Positions 35,360 through 44,173 of a stretch of 64,000 nucleotides of DNA are shown in pieces (position 1 is the stretch's first letter; each line of letters starts with the position of its first letter). The stretch is from NCBI GenBank assembly GCA_000403495.2, contig KE159810.1, forward strand, positions 368,501-432,500, read 5' to 3'. Under the pieces are notes generated by a model that was not told the DNA's origin, ran no database searches, and worked only from the letters and a program-made list of their open reading frames with translations. The position numbers and the translations under genes are program-made. This DNA is from Lachnospiraceae bacterium 10-1. GTDB lineage: Bacteria; Bacillota; Clostridia; Lachnospirales; Lachnospiraceae.

Positions 35360-36241
35360 ATGTTATTAACGATTGAAGGAATGCAGGTAAGGTATGGAAA
35401 GCAGACAGCCCTAAAAATTACATCCCCTGTTACGTTTGAAAAAGGGGAGCGCATTGGCGTGATCGGTTCAAACGGGGCAGGAAAAAGCACGCTGGTAAAG
35501 GCGCTTTTAGGACTGGTGCCATATGAGGGAAGGGTGGCCACCCGGCTTAAGCCGGAACAGATGGCGGTACATATGCAGTTTAATGAATATGTATCCACCA
35601 TGCCGGTAAGATGTATCATGGAAACCATATTAAATACAAAGATAAAAGAAGATAAAGAGCTGCAGGATTTGATTTCATTTTTTGATTTTGAACAATGTCT
35701 GCTGAAGAAATACAATGTCCTTTCAGGAGGACAGAAGCAGAAATTTACAATTATTATGGTTATGATGCAGAAGGCGGAGTTGACCTTTTATGATGAGGTG
35801 ACTTCGGGACTGGATTTTGAAACCAGACAAAAGTTAACGGAAAAGATGGTGGGATGGTATCGGGATAAGGAAGGTACTTTACTTGTGGTATCTCATTACT
35901 ATGACGAGCTGGAGCAGCTTGCAGATAAGATTCTTGTGCTGGATCAGGGAAGCGTGGTGGCCTGTGGAAAAAAGGAAGAGCTGTTTCAAACTTATTGTGG
36001 ACGGGTTATTTTTATCATGGATAATCATGAGGAAAACAGGAATTTGATGAATGGTTTTAAGTTGCTGAAAGCGCCGGAGCACTTACTTGCCATTGCAGCA
36101 GGTGATAAAGAAGAGGAAGAAAAAATTGTTTCAATCCTGATAGAAAATGATGTGAATTTTAAAAGAAGTAATTCAGATATTGAAATTATGTTTATGAATG
36201 CAAAGGAAAGATTTTACAAAAAAGCAGGGAGAAAAGAGTGA
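35360..36241 (+). CDS. ABC transporter ATP-binding protein
   Basis: ATPase of 293 residues from ATG 35360, with GGAGG six bases upstream; in-frame starts at 35312 and 35348 overlap the kinase gene or lack a site. Walker A GSNGAGKST, signature VLSGGQKQKFTIIMVMMQ, Walker B LTFYDEVTSGLDF, switch VVSHYYDE. A C-terminal extension of about 90 residues follows. It overlaps the permease by four bases (GTGA) and forms an ABC-2 exporter with it, controlled by the two-component pair upstream. Confidence 0.9.
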   Translation: MLLTIEGMQVRYGKQTALKITSPVTFEKGERIGVIGSNGAGKSTLVKALLGLVPYEGRVATRLKPEQMAVHMQFNEYVSTMPVRCIMETILNTKIKEDKELQDLISFFDFEQCLLKKYNVLSGGQKQKFTIIMVMMQKAELTFYDEVTSGLDFETRQKLTEKMVGWYRDKEGTLLVVSHYYDELEQLADKILVLDQGSVVACGKKEELFQTYCGRVIFIMDNHEENRNLMNGFKLLKAPEHLLAIAAGDKEEEEKIVSILIENDVNFKRSNSDIEIMFMNAKERFYKKAGRKE

Positions 36242-37008
36242 AAATGAAAAATAAGTGCAGTTTCAAGATGGTGTTATATGAATTAAGAAATATAAACGGA
36301 AATTTTATGACGCATTTTTTCGGGATAGTATTCCCTAATATTATGTGTCTGCTGCTTTCAAAAACAGTGGGAAGCCAGGTGCCGGATAATGTGCGGCAGG
36401 AAGTGCTTACTTCAATTACTCTGTCCATGTCCCTAGTAATGCCTATGGCCATTATGCTTTTAGGATATGGGGCTTTGTATTCCCGTGAAGTGGAGAGAGG
36501 AATACCTTTAAGAATGCGGCTCTTTGGCTACAGCGAAAAAAGTGAAATAACAGCAAAGTTAATTGCACATTTGATTTTTCTCACGATAGCTTTCATTATA
36601 TTCAGCCTTGTTCAGATGATTGCAATGGACATTCCAAAACCTGCCTTTTCCTCGCTCATTTGCCTGATTTTGTCCTTGTACCTGCTGGGAATTATTTTTC
36701 TGGTAATCGCCCATTCCTTTGCTCAGATTTTCAAAAAATTCAGTATTACCTTTGGGGTAAGCATGTTTCTTTATTTTATGATTATGATGATAACGGGAAT
36801 GATGGGGATAGAGACAGAGCAATTGCCGCAAACGCTGCAGAAAATAGCCGGAATGTTTCCAATGACCTATGTGAGCAATGACTTTGCCTCCTTCTGGCAG
36901 GGAGGAAGCTATAATTTTATGCCTTATATTCAGTCGCTTTTATTTTTGGGGGCGATTGCGGGGATTTTGCTTTTGTACTCCATGCATAAAAACCGGAGAG
37001 TGATTTAA
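36238..37008 (+). CDS. ABC-2 type transporter permease
   Basis: Membrane protein of 256 residues with about six hydrophobic segments and the ABC-2 pattern: the loop ALYSREVERGIPLRMRLFGYS after helix two, and a C-terminal hydrophobic hairpin. It is read from GTG 36238, overlapping the ATPase stop, or from ATG 36244. It is the last gene of the RR-HK-ABC operon; a perfect hairpin follows. Confidence 0.87.
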   Translation: MKMKNKCSFKMVLYELRNINGNFMTHFFGIVFPNIMCLLLSKTVGSQVPDNVRQEVLTSITLSMSLVMPMAIMLLGYGALYSREVERGIPLRMRLFGYSEKSEITAKLIAHLIFLTIAFIIFSLVQMIAMDIPKPAFSSLICLILSLYLLGIIFLVIAHSFAQIFKKFSITFGVSMFLYFMIMMITGMMGIETEQLPQTLQKIAGMFPMTYVSNDFASFWQGGSYNFMPYIQSLLFLGAIAGILLLYSMHKNRRVI

Positions 37009-37035
37009 AGGCAGAAACTAACTGTTGCATGAGTT

Positions 37036-37061
37036 CCGGCAGGAGAGAATTCTCCTGCCGG
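37036..37061. terminator. Convergent intergenic hairpin
   Basis: CCGGCAGGAGA (37036-37046) and TCTCCTGCCGG (37051-37061) form a perfect 11-bp stem with a 4-base loop between the ABC permease and the convergent anti-sigma gene. There is no good T-run on either strand, so termination is likely but not certain. Confidence 0.6.
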
Positions 37062-37071
37062 ATAAATGGCT

Positions 37072-38256
37072 TTATGCTTCATTTTCAGGGGAAAGGGGAA
37101 TGATTGTGACCTCTTCCCGTTCCAGCAACTGCCTGTAGATTTCAGAGGAAACCTGTTTGTAAGCGTAAAACTCCCTGGTGCCGCTGTAGAAACTTATTTT
37201 ATAAATCTTTTCATCGGATGTTATAAAATAATATGCCATGCTCATGGAAGTGATATAGCCATCTTCAGCGATATAGTGGCAGGATACATTTGAAAAATCT
37301 TCATAAATTCCAGCTTGCTCTTTTAAGATTTCCCGGGCGGTCCGGTAATTTTCTGTTATCTGTAACCGGGCCTGGGATTCCGTAACAGGCGGTGAATCCA
37401 GCAGGGAAGCAACATTTCTCTGGAAGGACATAACAGTACCGTCTATGGTGCTGATGGAAAAATAGTAATAACAATTACTTTGAATATCGTAGGTGACATG
37501 GTAGGTGGGAATGTCAAAGCTGTCCTTATCCAGATAAATGGTTTCCTCCATCCCGTCTGTGGAGATTCCAAAAAGAGAATCCATCCATTTTTGCGCGATG
37601 GATGCGGCTTCCGTTTCACTGATGCTGTTTTGCTGCTTTTCTATCCGGGCTTTTATTTCTTCCTGTTCTTTTTCCTGCATGGCAATTTCTGACTGGACTT
37701 GTGGATCAAGTGTGAGACTGTAATCTCTTTTGTAATTAAAATCAATAATCTGTAAAAGCTCCTCATCAGTAAGGCTCCGGTCAGGTAAATAAAAGCAGCC
37801 GGTGTTTTTTTCATAACAAAGGACATTTTCCGGAATTTCTGTATTTGCTTCTAAAAGAAGAAGTTCGCCTTCAGGAAAAGTGCCATTTTGATAGGATTTA
37901 AAAAGCTCAGCCATCCGTTCCTTTTCCTGAATGGAATAGTCTCTTGAAAAACTGTCAGCATTTATAGTCTGTGAAGAGAGCATGGTGAGAGTAGATTCCA
38001 TTTCTTCCCGGGGAATACTTTCCATCCGCTGTTTTACCAGATAACGGATGCCGGCCTGTGCGGGGATGCTGACAGCACCGATGACCAGAAGAATGGCGGC
38101 TGCACTTAAAAGCATTTTTGCTCTGTATTTTTTCTTATACTTATATTGATAATTTTCCTCTATGGTCTGCCGGCATAAATTTTTGATCAGTTTTTTCTGC
38201 ATATCTTCGGGAATATTAATTTGATCCATTGTGTTTTTCAGATTGGTTTCGTTCAT
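37072..38256 (-). CDS. Probable membrane anti-sigma factor
   Basis: A 394-residue protein from ATG 38256, set by GGAGAT; a longer frame to 38322 lacks a site. A cytosolic N-terminus of about 45 residues (possible sigma-binding arm, PEDMQKKLIKNLCRQTIEENY) leads to one transmembrane segment (AKMLLSAAAILLVIGAVSIPA). An extracytoplasmic domain of about 320 residues follows, without recognised motifs, including a Glu/Gln-rich coiled region (EKEQEEIKARIEKQQ). Its place directly after an ECF sigma gene on the same strand suggests it holds that sigma factor at the membrane. No zinc-binding HxxxCxxC motif is present, so it is not a ZAS-type anti-sigma. Confidence 0.65.
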   Translation of the reverse strand: MNETNLKNTMDQINIPEDMQKKLIKNLCRQTIEENYQYKYKKKYRAKMLLSAAAILLVIGAVSIPAQAGIRYLVKQRMESIPREEMESTLTMLSSQTINADSFSRDYSIQEKERMAELFKSYQNGTFPEGELLLLEANTEIPENVLCYEKNTGCFYLPDRSLTDEELLQIIDFNYKRDYSLTLDPQVQSEIAMQEKEQEEIKARIEKQQNSISETEAASIAQKWMDSLFGISTDGMEETIYLDKDSFDIPTYHVTYDIQSNCYYYFSISTIDGTVMSFQRNVASLLDSPPVTESQARLQITENYRTAREILKEQAGIYEDFSNVSCHYIAEDGYITSMSMAYYFITSDEKIYKISFYSGTREFYAYKQVSSEIYRQLLEREEVTIIPLSPENEA

Positions 38257-38284
38257 TATTATCTCCATTTCTGCGCTGCTTTTT

Positions 38285-38356
38285 GCGCATGGACGAGTTT
38301 GTGTCAAGCAACGCGCAGACACAAATCTCGCGATTGAAAATTTTAATTTTCAATCT
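38285..38356. repeat. Two stacked inverted repeats between sigma and anti-sigma genes
   Basis: GATTGAAAATT (38333-38343) and AATTTTCAATC (38346-38356) are exact complements around a 2-base loop. Immediately beside them TTTGTGTC and GACACAAA form a second stem, with CGAG/CTCG outside it. The repeats span the end of the sigma gene and the 86-base gap before the anti-sigma start, and may set the sigma/anti-sigma ratio. Confidence 0.55.
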
Positions 38357-38810
38357 TTGCCTCCTTCCATGCTGTGCGTAAGGACATTCTGCCCCGCTGC
38401 AGCCTTTTTTTCACTGCGCTTTCACTGATTTTCAAAATACCTGCAATTTCCTTTACGCTGTAGCCATCCACATAGTGAAGATAGATCACGATTTTCAGCT
38501 TTGGAGGAAGTTCCAGCAGTTCAATGAAAGTTTCTGTCTGTTCCGGAGCAGCAAGCCGGTGTGACAGGTCGTCAATAGCTATTTTCGGGTGCCTTGCCTG
38601 AAAGCGCAGCATGTCCCGGCAGATATTGGTCGCCACCCGTATCAGCCATGCCTTTTCGTGCTCCGGGCCTTTAAATTCCGGTCTTTTTTCAAGATATCGG
38701 CAGAAGGTATCCTGAACAGCGTCCTGAGCATCCTGTTCATTGCACAGCATTACAATGCATATTTTATAAAGCATGTTACTGTATTTTAGAACTGTCTTTT
38801 CTATGTTCAT
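38343..38810 (-). CDS. ECF-type RNA polymerase sigma factor
   Basis: Extracytoplasmic-function sigma-70 factor of 155 residues. Region 2 includes DAQDAVQDTFCRYLEKRPEF and EKAWLIRVATNICRDMLR; region 4 includes LPPKLKIVIYLHYVDGYSVKEIAGIL and SESAVKKRLQRGR. ACAGGAGG precedes the ATG. It is followed by a probable anti-sigma factor. Target genes are not evident here. Confidence 0.92.
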   Translation of the reverse strand: MNIEKTVLKYSNMLYKICIVMLCNEQDAQDAVQDTFCRYLEKRPEFKGPEHEKAWLIRVATNICRDMLRFQARHPKIAIDDLSHRLAAPEQTETFIELLELPPKLKIVIYLHYVDGYSVKEIAGILKISESAVKKRLQRGRMSLRTAWKEAKIEN

Positions 38811-39001
38811 GTGTTTGACCTCCTGTATAATATAAACGTATTAGATTAAGATAAGGTGACATGGAATGCAGAAATTCTTTTCTTTTTTATTTAATTATAT
38901 TATAATAAAAAAGGTGGCGTCATTGCCTGCATTTTTGTGGACGTAAATGAGGCAGTCATCGGTAATGTGACTAAGGGAGAAAAGTTTGAAAGGAAGCAGA
39001 A

Positions 39002-40192
39002 ATGGAAAGAAAAGTAGGAACTATATCAAGAGGAATCCGCTGTCCTATTATCAGGGAAGGCGATGATTTGGTGAAGATTGTTACGGACAGTGTATTAGAG
39101 GCGGCTGAGGCTGAAGGATTTGAGATTCGTGACAGAGACGTGATAGCAGTGACAGAGTCAGTGGTTGCAAGATCACAGGGCAATTATGCATCGGTGGAGG
39201 CAATTGCAGAGGATGTGAGAGCAAAATTAGGAGGAGATACCATAGGGGTTATTTTCCCGATCTTATCCAGAAATCGTTTTGCAATCTGCTTAAGAGGCAT
39301 TGCAATGGGAGCGAAAAAGGTAGTACTGATGCTTAGCTATCCCAGTGATGAAGTAGGAAATGAGCTGGTTTCCTTAGATCAGCTGGATGAAGCCGGAATC
39401 AATCCTTATAGTGATGTTCTTACCTTGGAAAAATACAGGGAGCTTTTTGGAGAAAATAAGCATCCCTTTACAGGAGTGGACTATGTTGCTTATTATGGGG
39501 ATTTGATTAAAGAAGCCGGGGCAGAAGTGGAAATTATTTTTGCAAATGACTGCCGCAGCATTCTTCCCTATACAAAAAAGGTGCTGAATTGTGATATTCA
39601 CACGAGAGTACGCACCAAGAGACTGTTAAAGGCAGCAGGCGCTGAGGTTGTCATTGGAATGGATGACATTTTAACCAGTCCGGTAAATGGAAGCGGCTGC
39701 AATGAAAAGTACGGATTGCTTGGCTCTAATAAGTCAACGGAGGATACCATCAAGCTTTTCCCCAGAGAATGTACGGATCTGGTAATGGACATTCAAAAGG
39801 AAGTTTTGGACAGATGCGGAAAGCATGTGGAAGTTATGGTATATGGTGACGGTGCGTTTAAAGATCCGGTGGGCAAGATCTGGGAGCTTGCAGATCCTTG
39901 TGTATCGCCTGCCAGCACGCCCGGACTTGATGGAACACCTAATGAAGTGAAATTAAAGTATCTGGCAGACAATGACTTTAAGGACTTATCCGGCGAAGCG
40001 TTAAAACAAGCAATTTCCAATCGTATCAGGGAAAAGAAAGACAATCTGGTAGGTGATATGGCATCTCAGGGAACAACCCCCAGAAGATTGACAGATTTAA
40101 TTGGCTCCCTGTGTGATTTAACCAGCGGTTCCGGAGATAAGGGAACCCCTGTGATACTGATTCAGGGATATTTTGATAATTATGTAAGCTAG
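39002..40192 (+). CDS. Coenzyme F420-0:L-glutamate ligase (CofE) family protein
   Basis: A 396-residue cytosolic protein of the F420_ligase family (CofE/FbiB-N). The N-terminus GTISRGIRCPIIREGDDLVKIV and DRDVIAVTESVVARSQG match the CofE fold. Further on are FPILSRNRFAICLRGIA and VYGDGAFKDPVGKIWELADP. The protein is longer than archaeal CofE (about 250 residues). No F420 synthesis gene (cofC, cofD, cofG/H) lies in the window, and Clostridia of this kind are not known to make F420. The likely reaction is still amide ligation of an acidic amino acid to an acceptor, which is not identified. Confidence 0.8.
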   Translation: MERKVGTISRGIRCPIIREGDDLVKIVTDSVLEAAEAEGFEIRDRDVIAVTESVVARSQGNYASVEAIAEDVRAKLGGDTIGVIFPILSRNRFAICLRGIAMGAKKVVLMLSYPSDEVGNELVSLDQLDEAGINPYSDVLTLEKYRELFGENKHPFTGVDYVAYYGDLIKEAGAEVEIIFANDCRSILPYTKKVLNCDIHTRVRTKRLLKAAGAEVVIGMDDILTSPVNGSGCNEKYGLLGSNKSTEDTIKLFPRECTDLVMDIQKEVLDRCGKHVEVMVYGDGAFKDPVGKIWELADPCVSPASTPGLDGTPNEVKLKYLADNDFKDLSGEALKQAISNRIREKKDNLVGDMASQGTTPRRLTDLIGSLCDLTSGSGDKGTPVILIQGYFDNYVS

Positions 40193-40224
40193 CAATTATT
40201 GTAAAAAGCTGCCCTGCAAATAAT

Positions 40225-40286
40225 ATACTCCCTTTTAGGCAGACAAGTGAACTAATCAAACTTGCTGCCTGAAAGGGAGTATTTTT
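40225..40286 (+). terminator. Strong intrinsic terminator after the CofE-like gene
   Basis: ATACTCCCTTT...AGGCAG pairs with CTGCCT...AAAGGGAGTAT, and the stem extends inward through CAAGT/ACTTG. TTTTTATT follows at 40282. It is the longest terminator in the window. Confidence 0.9.
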
Positions 40287-40326
40287 ATTGGGAATAACAT
40301 CAGGACAGACTGTTACTTTTTAAAAT

Positions 40327-40375
40327 TTTACATATACTTTACATAAAACTCTCTTTGCTTTTACAAAGGTATCAT
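40327..40375 (+). promoter_or_regulatory. PHO-box-like repeats and -10 of the Na/Pi transporter gene
   Basis: TTTACA occurs at 40327-40332, 40338-40343 and 40360-40365, that is, with spacings of 11 and 22 bases; the position skipped at 40349 is degenerate. A -10-like TATCAT lies at 40370-40375, with no good -35, as expected of an activated promoter. Firmicute PhoP boxes are TT(A/C/T)ACA-type repeats with an 11-bp pitch, and a PhoB/PhoR-like pair is encoded just downstream. Confidence 0.6.
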
Positions 40376-40466
40376 ATGCTTATTTTGCAGCAGCTGGACT
40401 TGTTTGACCTGCAAATATCGTACATGTCTGAAAGCTAACAGGTTAATAATTAAAATGGAGGTTTTT

Positions 40467-42131
40467 ATGGATTTATTAAGCATACTTACATTAATTGGCG
40501 GTCTGGCGCTTTTTCTTTACGGAATGCATGTTTTAGGAGAAGGGCTTTCAAAACTTTCCGGCGGCAGAATGGAATCTATTCTATCTAAAATGACAGATAA
40601 TCATTTTAAGGCAGTATTATTAGGAGCCGGAATCACTGCCGTTATACAGTCATCCTCCGCCACCACTGTAATGGTGGTCGGTCTTGTCAACTCCGGAATC
40701 ATGCAGTTAAGGCAGACTGTGGGCATTATTATGGGGGCTAACATTGGCACCACTATTACCTCCTGGATTTTAAGTTTATCCGGCATTCAGGGAGATAATC
40801 TTTTTATCACGCTTCTGAAACCCAAAGCCTTTTCCCCCATACTGGCAATGGTGGGCATTATTTTTTTGATGTTTTGCAAATCTGATAAAAAAAAGGATAT
40901 GGGAAACATCCTGTTGGGATTTGCTGTTTTGATGTTTGGCATGGATACTATGAGTTCCGCTGTTGAACCCTTAAAAGACGTTCCCGAATTTACCAGGTTA
41001 TTTCTTACCTTTTCCAACCCGATTCTTGGAATGCTGGCCGGAACATTGCTTACTGCCGCTTTGCAAAGCTCCTCCGCATCAGTGGGAATCCTTCAGGCCC
41101 TTTGCGCTTCCGGAAGCATCCCCTACGCCGCAGTTTTTCCCCTTATTTTAGGGCAGAATATAGGAACCTGCATTACAGCGCTTTTATCTTCTATCGGTGC
41201 AAATGTCAATGCAAGACGGGCTGCCTTTATTCATTTATACTTTAACCTGATTGGTACAATAGTATTTATGTCAGGTTTTTACCTCATTAACTATTTTTCT
41301 CCTTTTTCCTTCCTTGCGCAGACTGTCACTCCTGCCGGGATTGCCCTGATTCATTCCTGCTTTAATTTGTTTGCAACTATCCTCCTTCTTCCCTTTTCCG
41401 GTAAGCTGGTTGCTCTTGCATGTTTTTCCGTTCCTGAGAAAGATACTTCCGATTTACAAAGGCTTCCATCCGTTCTTTCTCCACTGTCCAACATGGATAA
41501 GCGTTTCCTGGATAACCCTTCTTTTGCCCTTGCACAATGCAGAAAAACCACCAGCGCCATGCTGAATTTAGCAAAAGAGGCTGCCTTTGAATCCCTCTCC
41601 CTGATTTTTGATTATAACGGTCAAAATGCAGCACACGTGGAAAACCTGGAAGATTATGTAGATCAGTACGAAGATAAAATCAGTGACTATATGTTTAAAA
41701 TCAGCCTGACTTCCTTATCAGAAACAGATATCAAAGAATTGTCAGCCATGCAGCACAGCGTAGGACATATTGAACGAATTACTGATTATGCGCTGGGAGT
41801 TGCAATCAGTGTTCGGAAAATAGAAAAAAAAGAGCTGGCCTTCTCAAAAGAAGCCAGAAAAGAACTGGAGCTGCTCTGTGATATTGTCCGTTCTCTGATA
41901 AACGATACATTAAGCTACTGGGAAAATCCTGATCCGCTGACTGCAAATGACGCATGGCAATTAGAAAACGAATTAAGCCGTATGGAAAAAAAAATTATGA
42001 AAAATCATAAAAGCCGTGTTAAAAAAGGAAAATGCGGGGTAGATATAGGATTCATTCTTTCCGATATTCTATCCGGCCTTAAAAAGATGTCGGAACACAG
42101 CCTTCAAATTATTGATGCCATGCAGCCATAA
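40467..42131 (+). CDS. Na/Pi cotransporter family protein with PhoU-like tail
   Basis: A 554-residue protein from ATG 40467, set by GGAGG; an in-frame start at 40404 is upstream of the site. The N-terminal about 310 residues are a duplicated Na/Pi cotransporter (NptA/SLC34-like) domain with the two QSSSA repeats: VIQSSSATTVMVVGLVNSG and ALQSSSASVGILQAL, each followed by a GxNIGT motif (MGANIGTTIT, LGQNIGTCIT). The C-terminal about 200 residues are a helical PhoU-like domain (MQHSVGHIERITDYA). It is a phosphate uptake system, apparently under PHO control. Confidence 0.92.
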   Translation: MDLLSILTLIGGLALFLYGMHVLGEGLSKLSGGRMESILSKMTDNHFKAVLLGAGITAVIQSSSATTVMVVGLVNSGIMQLRQTVGIIMGANIGTTITSWILSLSGIQGDNLFITLLKPKAFSPILAMVGIIFLMFCKSDKKKDMGNILLGFAVLMFGMDTMSSAVEPLKDVPEFTRLFLTFSNPILGMLAGTLLTAALQSSSASVGILQALCASGSIPYAAVFPLILGQNIGTCITALLSSIGANVNARRAAFIHLYFNLIGTIVFMSGFYLINYFSPFSFLAQTVTPAGIALIHSCFNLFATILLLPFSGKLVALACFSVPEKDTSDLQRLPSVLSPLSNMDKRFLDNPSFALAQCRKTTSAMLNLAKEAAFESLSLIFDYNGQNAAHVENLEDYVDQYEDKISDYMFKISLTSLSETDIKELSAMQHSVGHIERITDYALGVAISVRKIEKKELAFSKEARKELELLCDIVRSLINDTLSYWENPDPLTANDAWQLENELSRMEKKIMKNHKSRVKKGKCGVDIGFILSDILSGLKKMSEHSLQIIDAMQP

Positions 42132-42171
42132 TGTGCGACAGAAAAACTGCGCAAAGGAAATTCAGCATCTG

Positions 42172-43494
42172 CTAAGCTAAGGGAGGATTTTCCGAAAACT
42201 TCACGCAGATTGTAGTCCCAAACCCTTCATCGCTATCCAATGAAATATCCGCATTATGAACCTGTGCTATATGCTTTACAATAGCCAGACCAAGACCGGT
42301 TCCCCCGGTCTTTTTCGACCGGCTTTTATCTACCCGGAAGAATCGTTCAAATACCTGCTTTTGACACTTTTTCGGAATTCCAATTCCATCATCCTGAACA
42401 ATTAGTTTATCCGTAACCGTAACCCATACATGACCACCCTTTTTATTATAGCGGATTGCATTGTCGCATAAATTATAAATCAATTCTTCTAAAAGACTTT
42501 TATCCCCATAAACAAAAAGAGGAGTTCCTTTTAAAGAAACACAAACATCATATTTATCCGCCATCGGTTTTATCATTTTAATACAATCACCGGCAAGGGC
42601 AAACAAGTCTGCCCTTTCAAGGGAAAGTCTGTCCTCATCAGAATCTTCCAATTCCGACAGCTTCAGAATATCATTAATCATGGCAAGCAGCCTTTGGGCA
42701 TTCCCATAGATCTCACGGGCAAAATGCCGCCCTTCTTTCTTAGATGCCATTCCACTGGCAATCAGTTCCGCATAGCCTGATATGGAAGTTAACGGCGTCT
42801 TTAACTCATGGCTTACATTGGCTGTAAACTCCTGTCTGATCCTGGCATTTTTCAATACTTCCTCATGCTGAAAACGTATTTTTTCAACAAAAGGAGCCAG
42901 CTCTCCATATACCGTTACATTTTCCAGATGCTCCATATCCTCCGCCATCTGCTCAATGGGCCTTATCAAAACTTTCGTAAGGCGGCGGGCAATAAAAACA
43001 GAAATAAAGAAAGAGCAAAATGCACAAATAAGCGTAACCGGAAGCATGTTCTTATACACACTCCAAATACTTTCCGCTTCCTTTGCAATACGGATTATAG
43101 TCCCATCTGCCGTTTTTTTTGCATAAAAGAAAATATTCCTCCCCATAGTCTGTGACTTTCGGATACTGGTGCCTTCTCCAGTCTGCATTGCTTTAATAAT
43201 TTCCAATCTGTCCTTATGATTTTCCAGAACATCTCCTCTGGTATAGCTGTCATATATTACCACACCATCTTCCGCAATCCATGTAATCCGCAGCTCGTCT
43301 TCCGGCTGAACAAAGCCTTCCTTTTTCATCTTATCCAACACGTTCATCTCCTCCAGAAGTCCGGCGAAGGAGGCTAAATCCGCAAACACCTCTTTTTGAA
43401 ACAGCCGGTAGGAAACAATCGTGGAAAAAGAAACTGACAATATAATTGCTGCTGCAATAACCAAAATAAAGTTCAGGTTAATTCTTTTCGTCAT
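42172..43494 (-). CDS. phoR: PhoR-like sensor histidine kinase
   Basis: Membrane kinase of 440 residues from ATG 43494, overlapping the response-regulator gene by 17 bases; an in-frame start seven codons earlier is possible. Transmembrane segments lie at about 6-28 and 148-170, with an extracytoplasmic sensor between, then HAMP, HisKA (FTANVSHELKTPLTSISGY) and HATPase (LCDNAIRYNKKGG, QDDGIGIP, GGTGLGLAIV). This is the PhoR/PhoB arrangement. The convergent gene is a phosphate transporter with PHO-box-like repeats, which supports a phosphate role. Confidence 0.85.
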   Translation of the reverse strand: MTKRINLNFILVIAAAIILSVSFSTIVSYRLFQKEVFADLASFAGLLEEMNVLDKMKKEGFVQPEDELRITWIAEDGVVIYDSYTRGDVLENHKDRLEIIKAMQTGEGTSIRKSQTMGRNIFFYAKKTADGTIIRIAKEAESIWSVYKNMLPVTLICAFCSFFISVFIARRLTKVLIRPIEQMAEDMEHLENVTVYGELAPFVEKIRFQHEEVLKNARIRQEFTANVSHELKTPLTSISGYAELIASGMASKKEGRHFAREIYGNAQRLLAMINDILKLSELEDSDEDRLSLERADLFALAGDCIKMIKPMADKYDVCVSLKGTPLFVYGDKSLLEELIYNLCDNAIRYNKKGGHVWVTVTDKLIVQDDGIGIPKKCQKQVFERFFRVDKSRSKKTGGTGLGLAIVKHIAQVHNADISLDSDEGFGTTICVKFSENPPLA

Positions 43495-44164
43495 ACTTGG
43501 CCAGATACCCCACATTTCTTACTGTTTTAATATGCTCTCCCTGATCTCCCAGCTTTTTTCTAAGCGTCTTAATGTGCATATCCAAAGTCCTTGATTCTCC
43601 CAGATAATCAATACCCCATATCTTTTCCATCAGTACATCCCTTGTCAAAACAAGTCCTTTGTTTTGTATCAAAAAAGCTAATAATTCAAATTCCTTATAG
43701 GTTAGTTCAATCGCCGCCCCTGAAACTTCTACGGAACGGTTAGCCATATATAATGTAATCTCATCCAGACTCAATACTTCCTCTGATTTAAAAGGCTGGG
43801 CCCTTCTAAGGAGGGCTTTCACCCGTGAGATCAACTCCATAACCCCAAAAGGCTTTGTTATGTAGTCGTCTGCACCTGAATCTAATCCTTTTACTTTATC
43901 AAGCTCTGTGGTTTTGGCAGTTACCATCATCACGGGAATTTCCACTGTTTCCGGCTGCGAACGCAGTTTTTTAAGCACTGACATACCATCCTCATCCGGC
44001 AGCATAATATCCAGCAGGATAAGAGACGGTTTTCTTTTACGCAGTCTCTTAAAAAAATCAGCCGCACACGCAAATGCTTCTGTCTCGTATCCGCTGTTTT
44101 TCAGGGCAAACTCTTCAATTTCCCGAATATTTGCATCATCTTCAATAATAAATATGGATTTCAT
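43478..44164 (-). CDS. phoB: PhoB/PhoP-like response regulator
   Basis: Response regulator of 228 residues: receiver (IFIIEDDANIREIEEFALKNS, phospho-Asp in LILLDIMLPDEDGMSVL, Lys in YITKPFGVMEL) and winged helix (LTYKEFELLAFLIQNKGLVLTRDVLM, RTLDMHIKTLRKKL, VRNVGYLA). GAGGG precedes the ATG. It starts ten bases after the stop of an ANT(6)-like gene and is probably read through from it. The target repeats at 40327-40365 are a reasonable binding site. Confidence 0.87.
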   Translation of the reverse strand: MKSIFIIEDDANIREIEEFALKNSGYETEAFACAADFFKRLRKRKPSLILLDIMLPDEDGMSVLKKLRSQPETVEIPVMMVTAKTTELDKVKGLDSGADDYITKPFGVMELISRVKALLRRAQPFKSEEVLSLDEITLYMANRSVEVSGAAIELTYKEFELLAFLIQNKGLVLTRDVLMEKIWGIDYLGESRTLDMHIKTLRKKLGDQGEHIKTVRNVGYLAKYDEKN

Positions 44165-44173
44165 ATTTTCCCT

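Noticed and set aside
38871..39001. Partial hairpin (TGCCT/AGGCA) before the CofE-like gene
   Set aside because: Weak pairing and no T-run; may be incidental in the promoter region.
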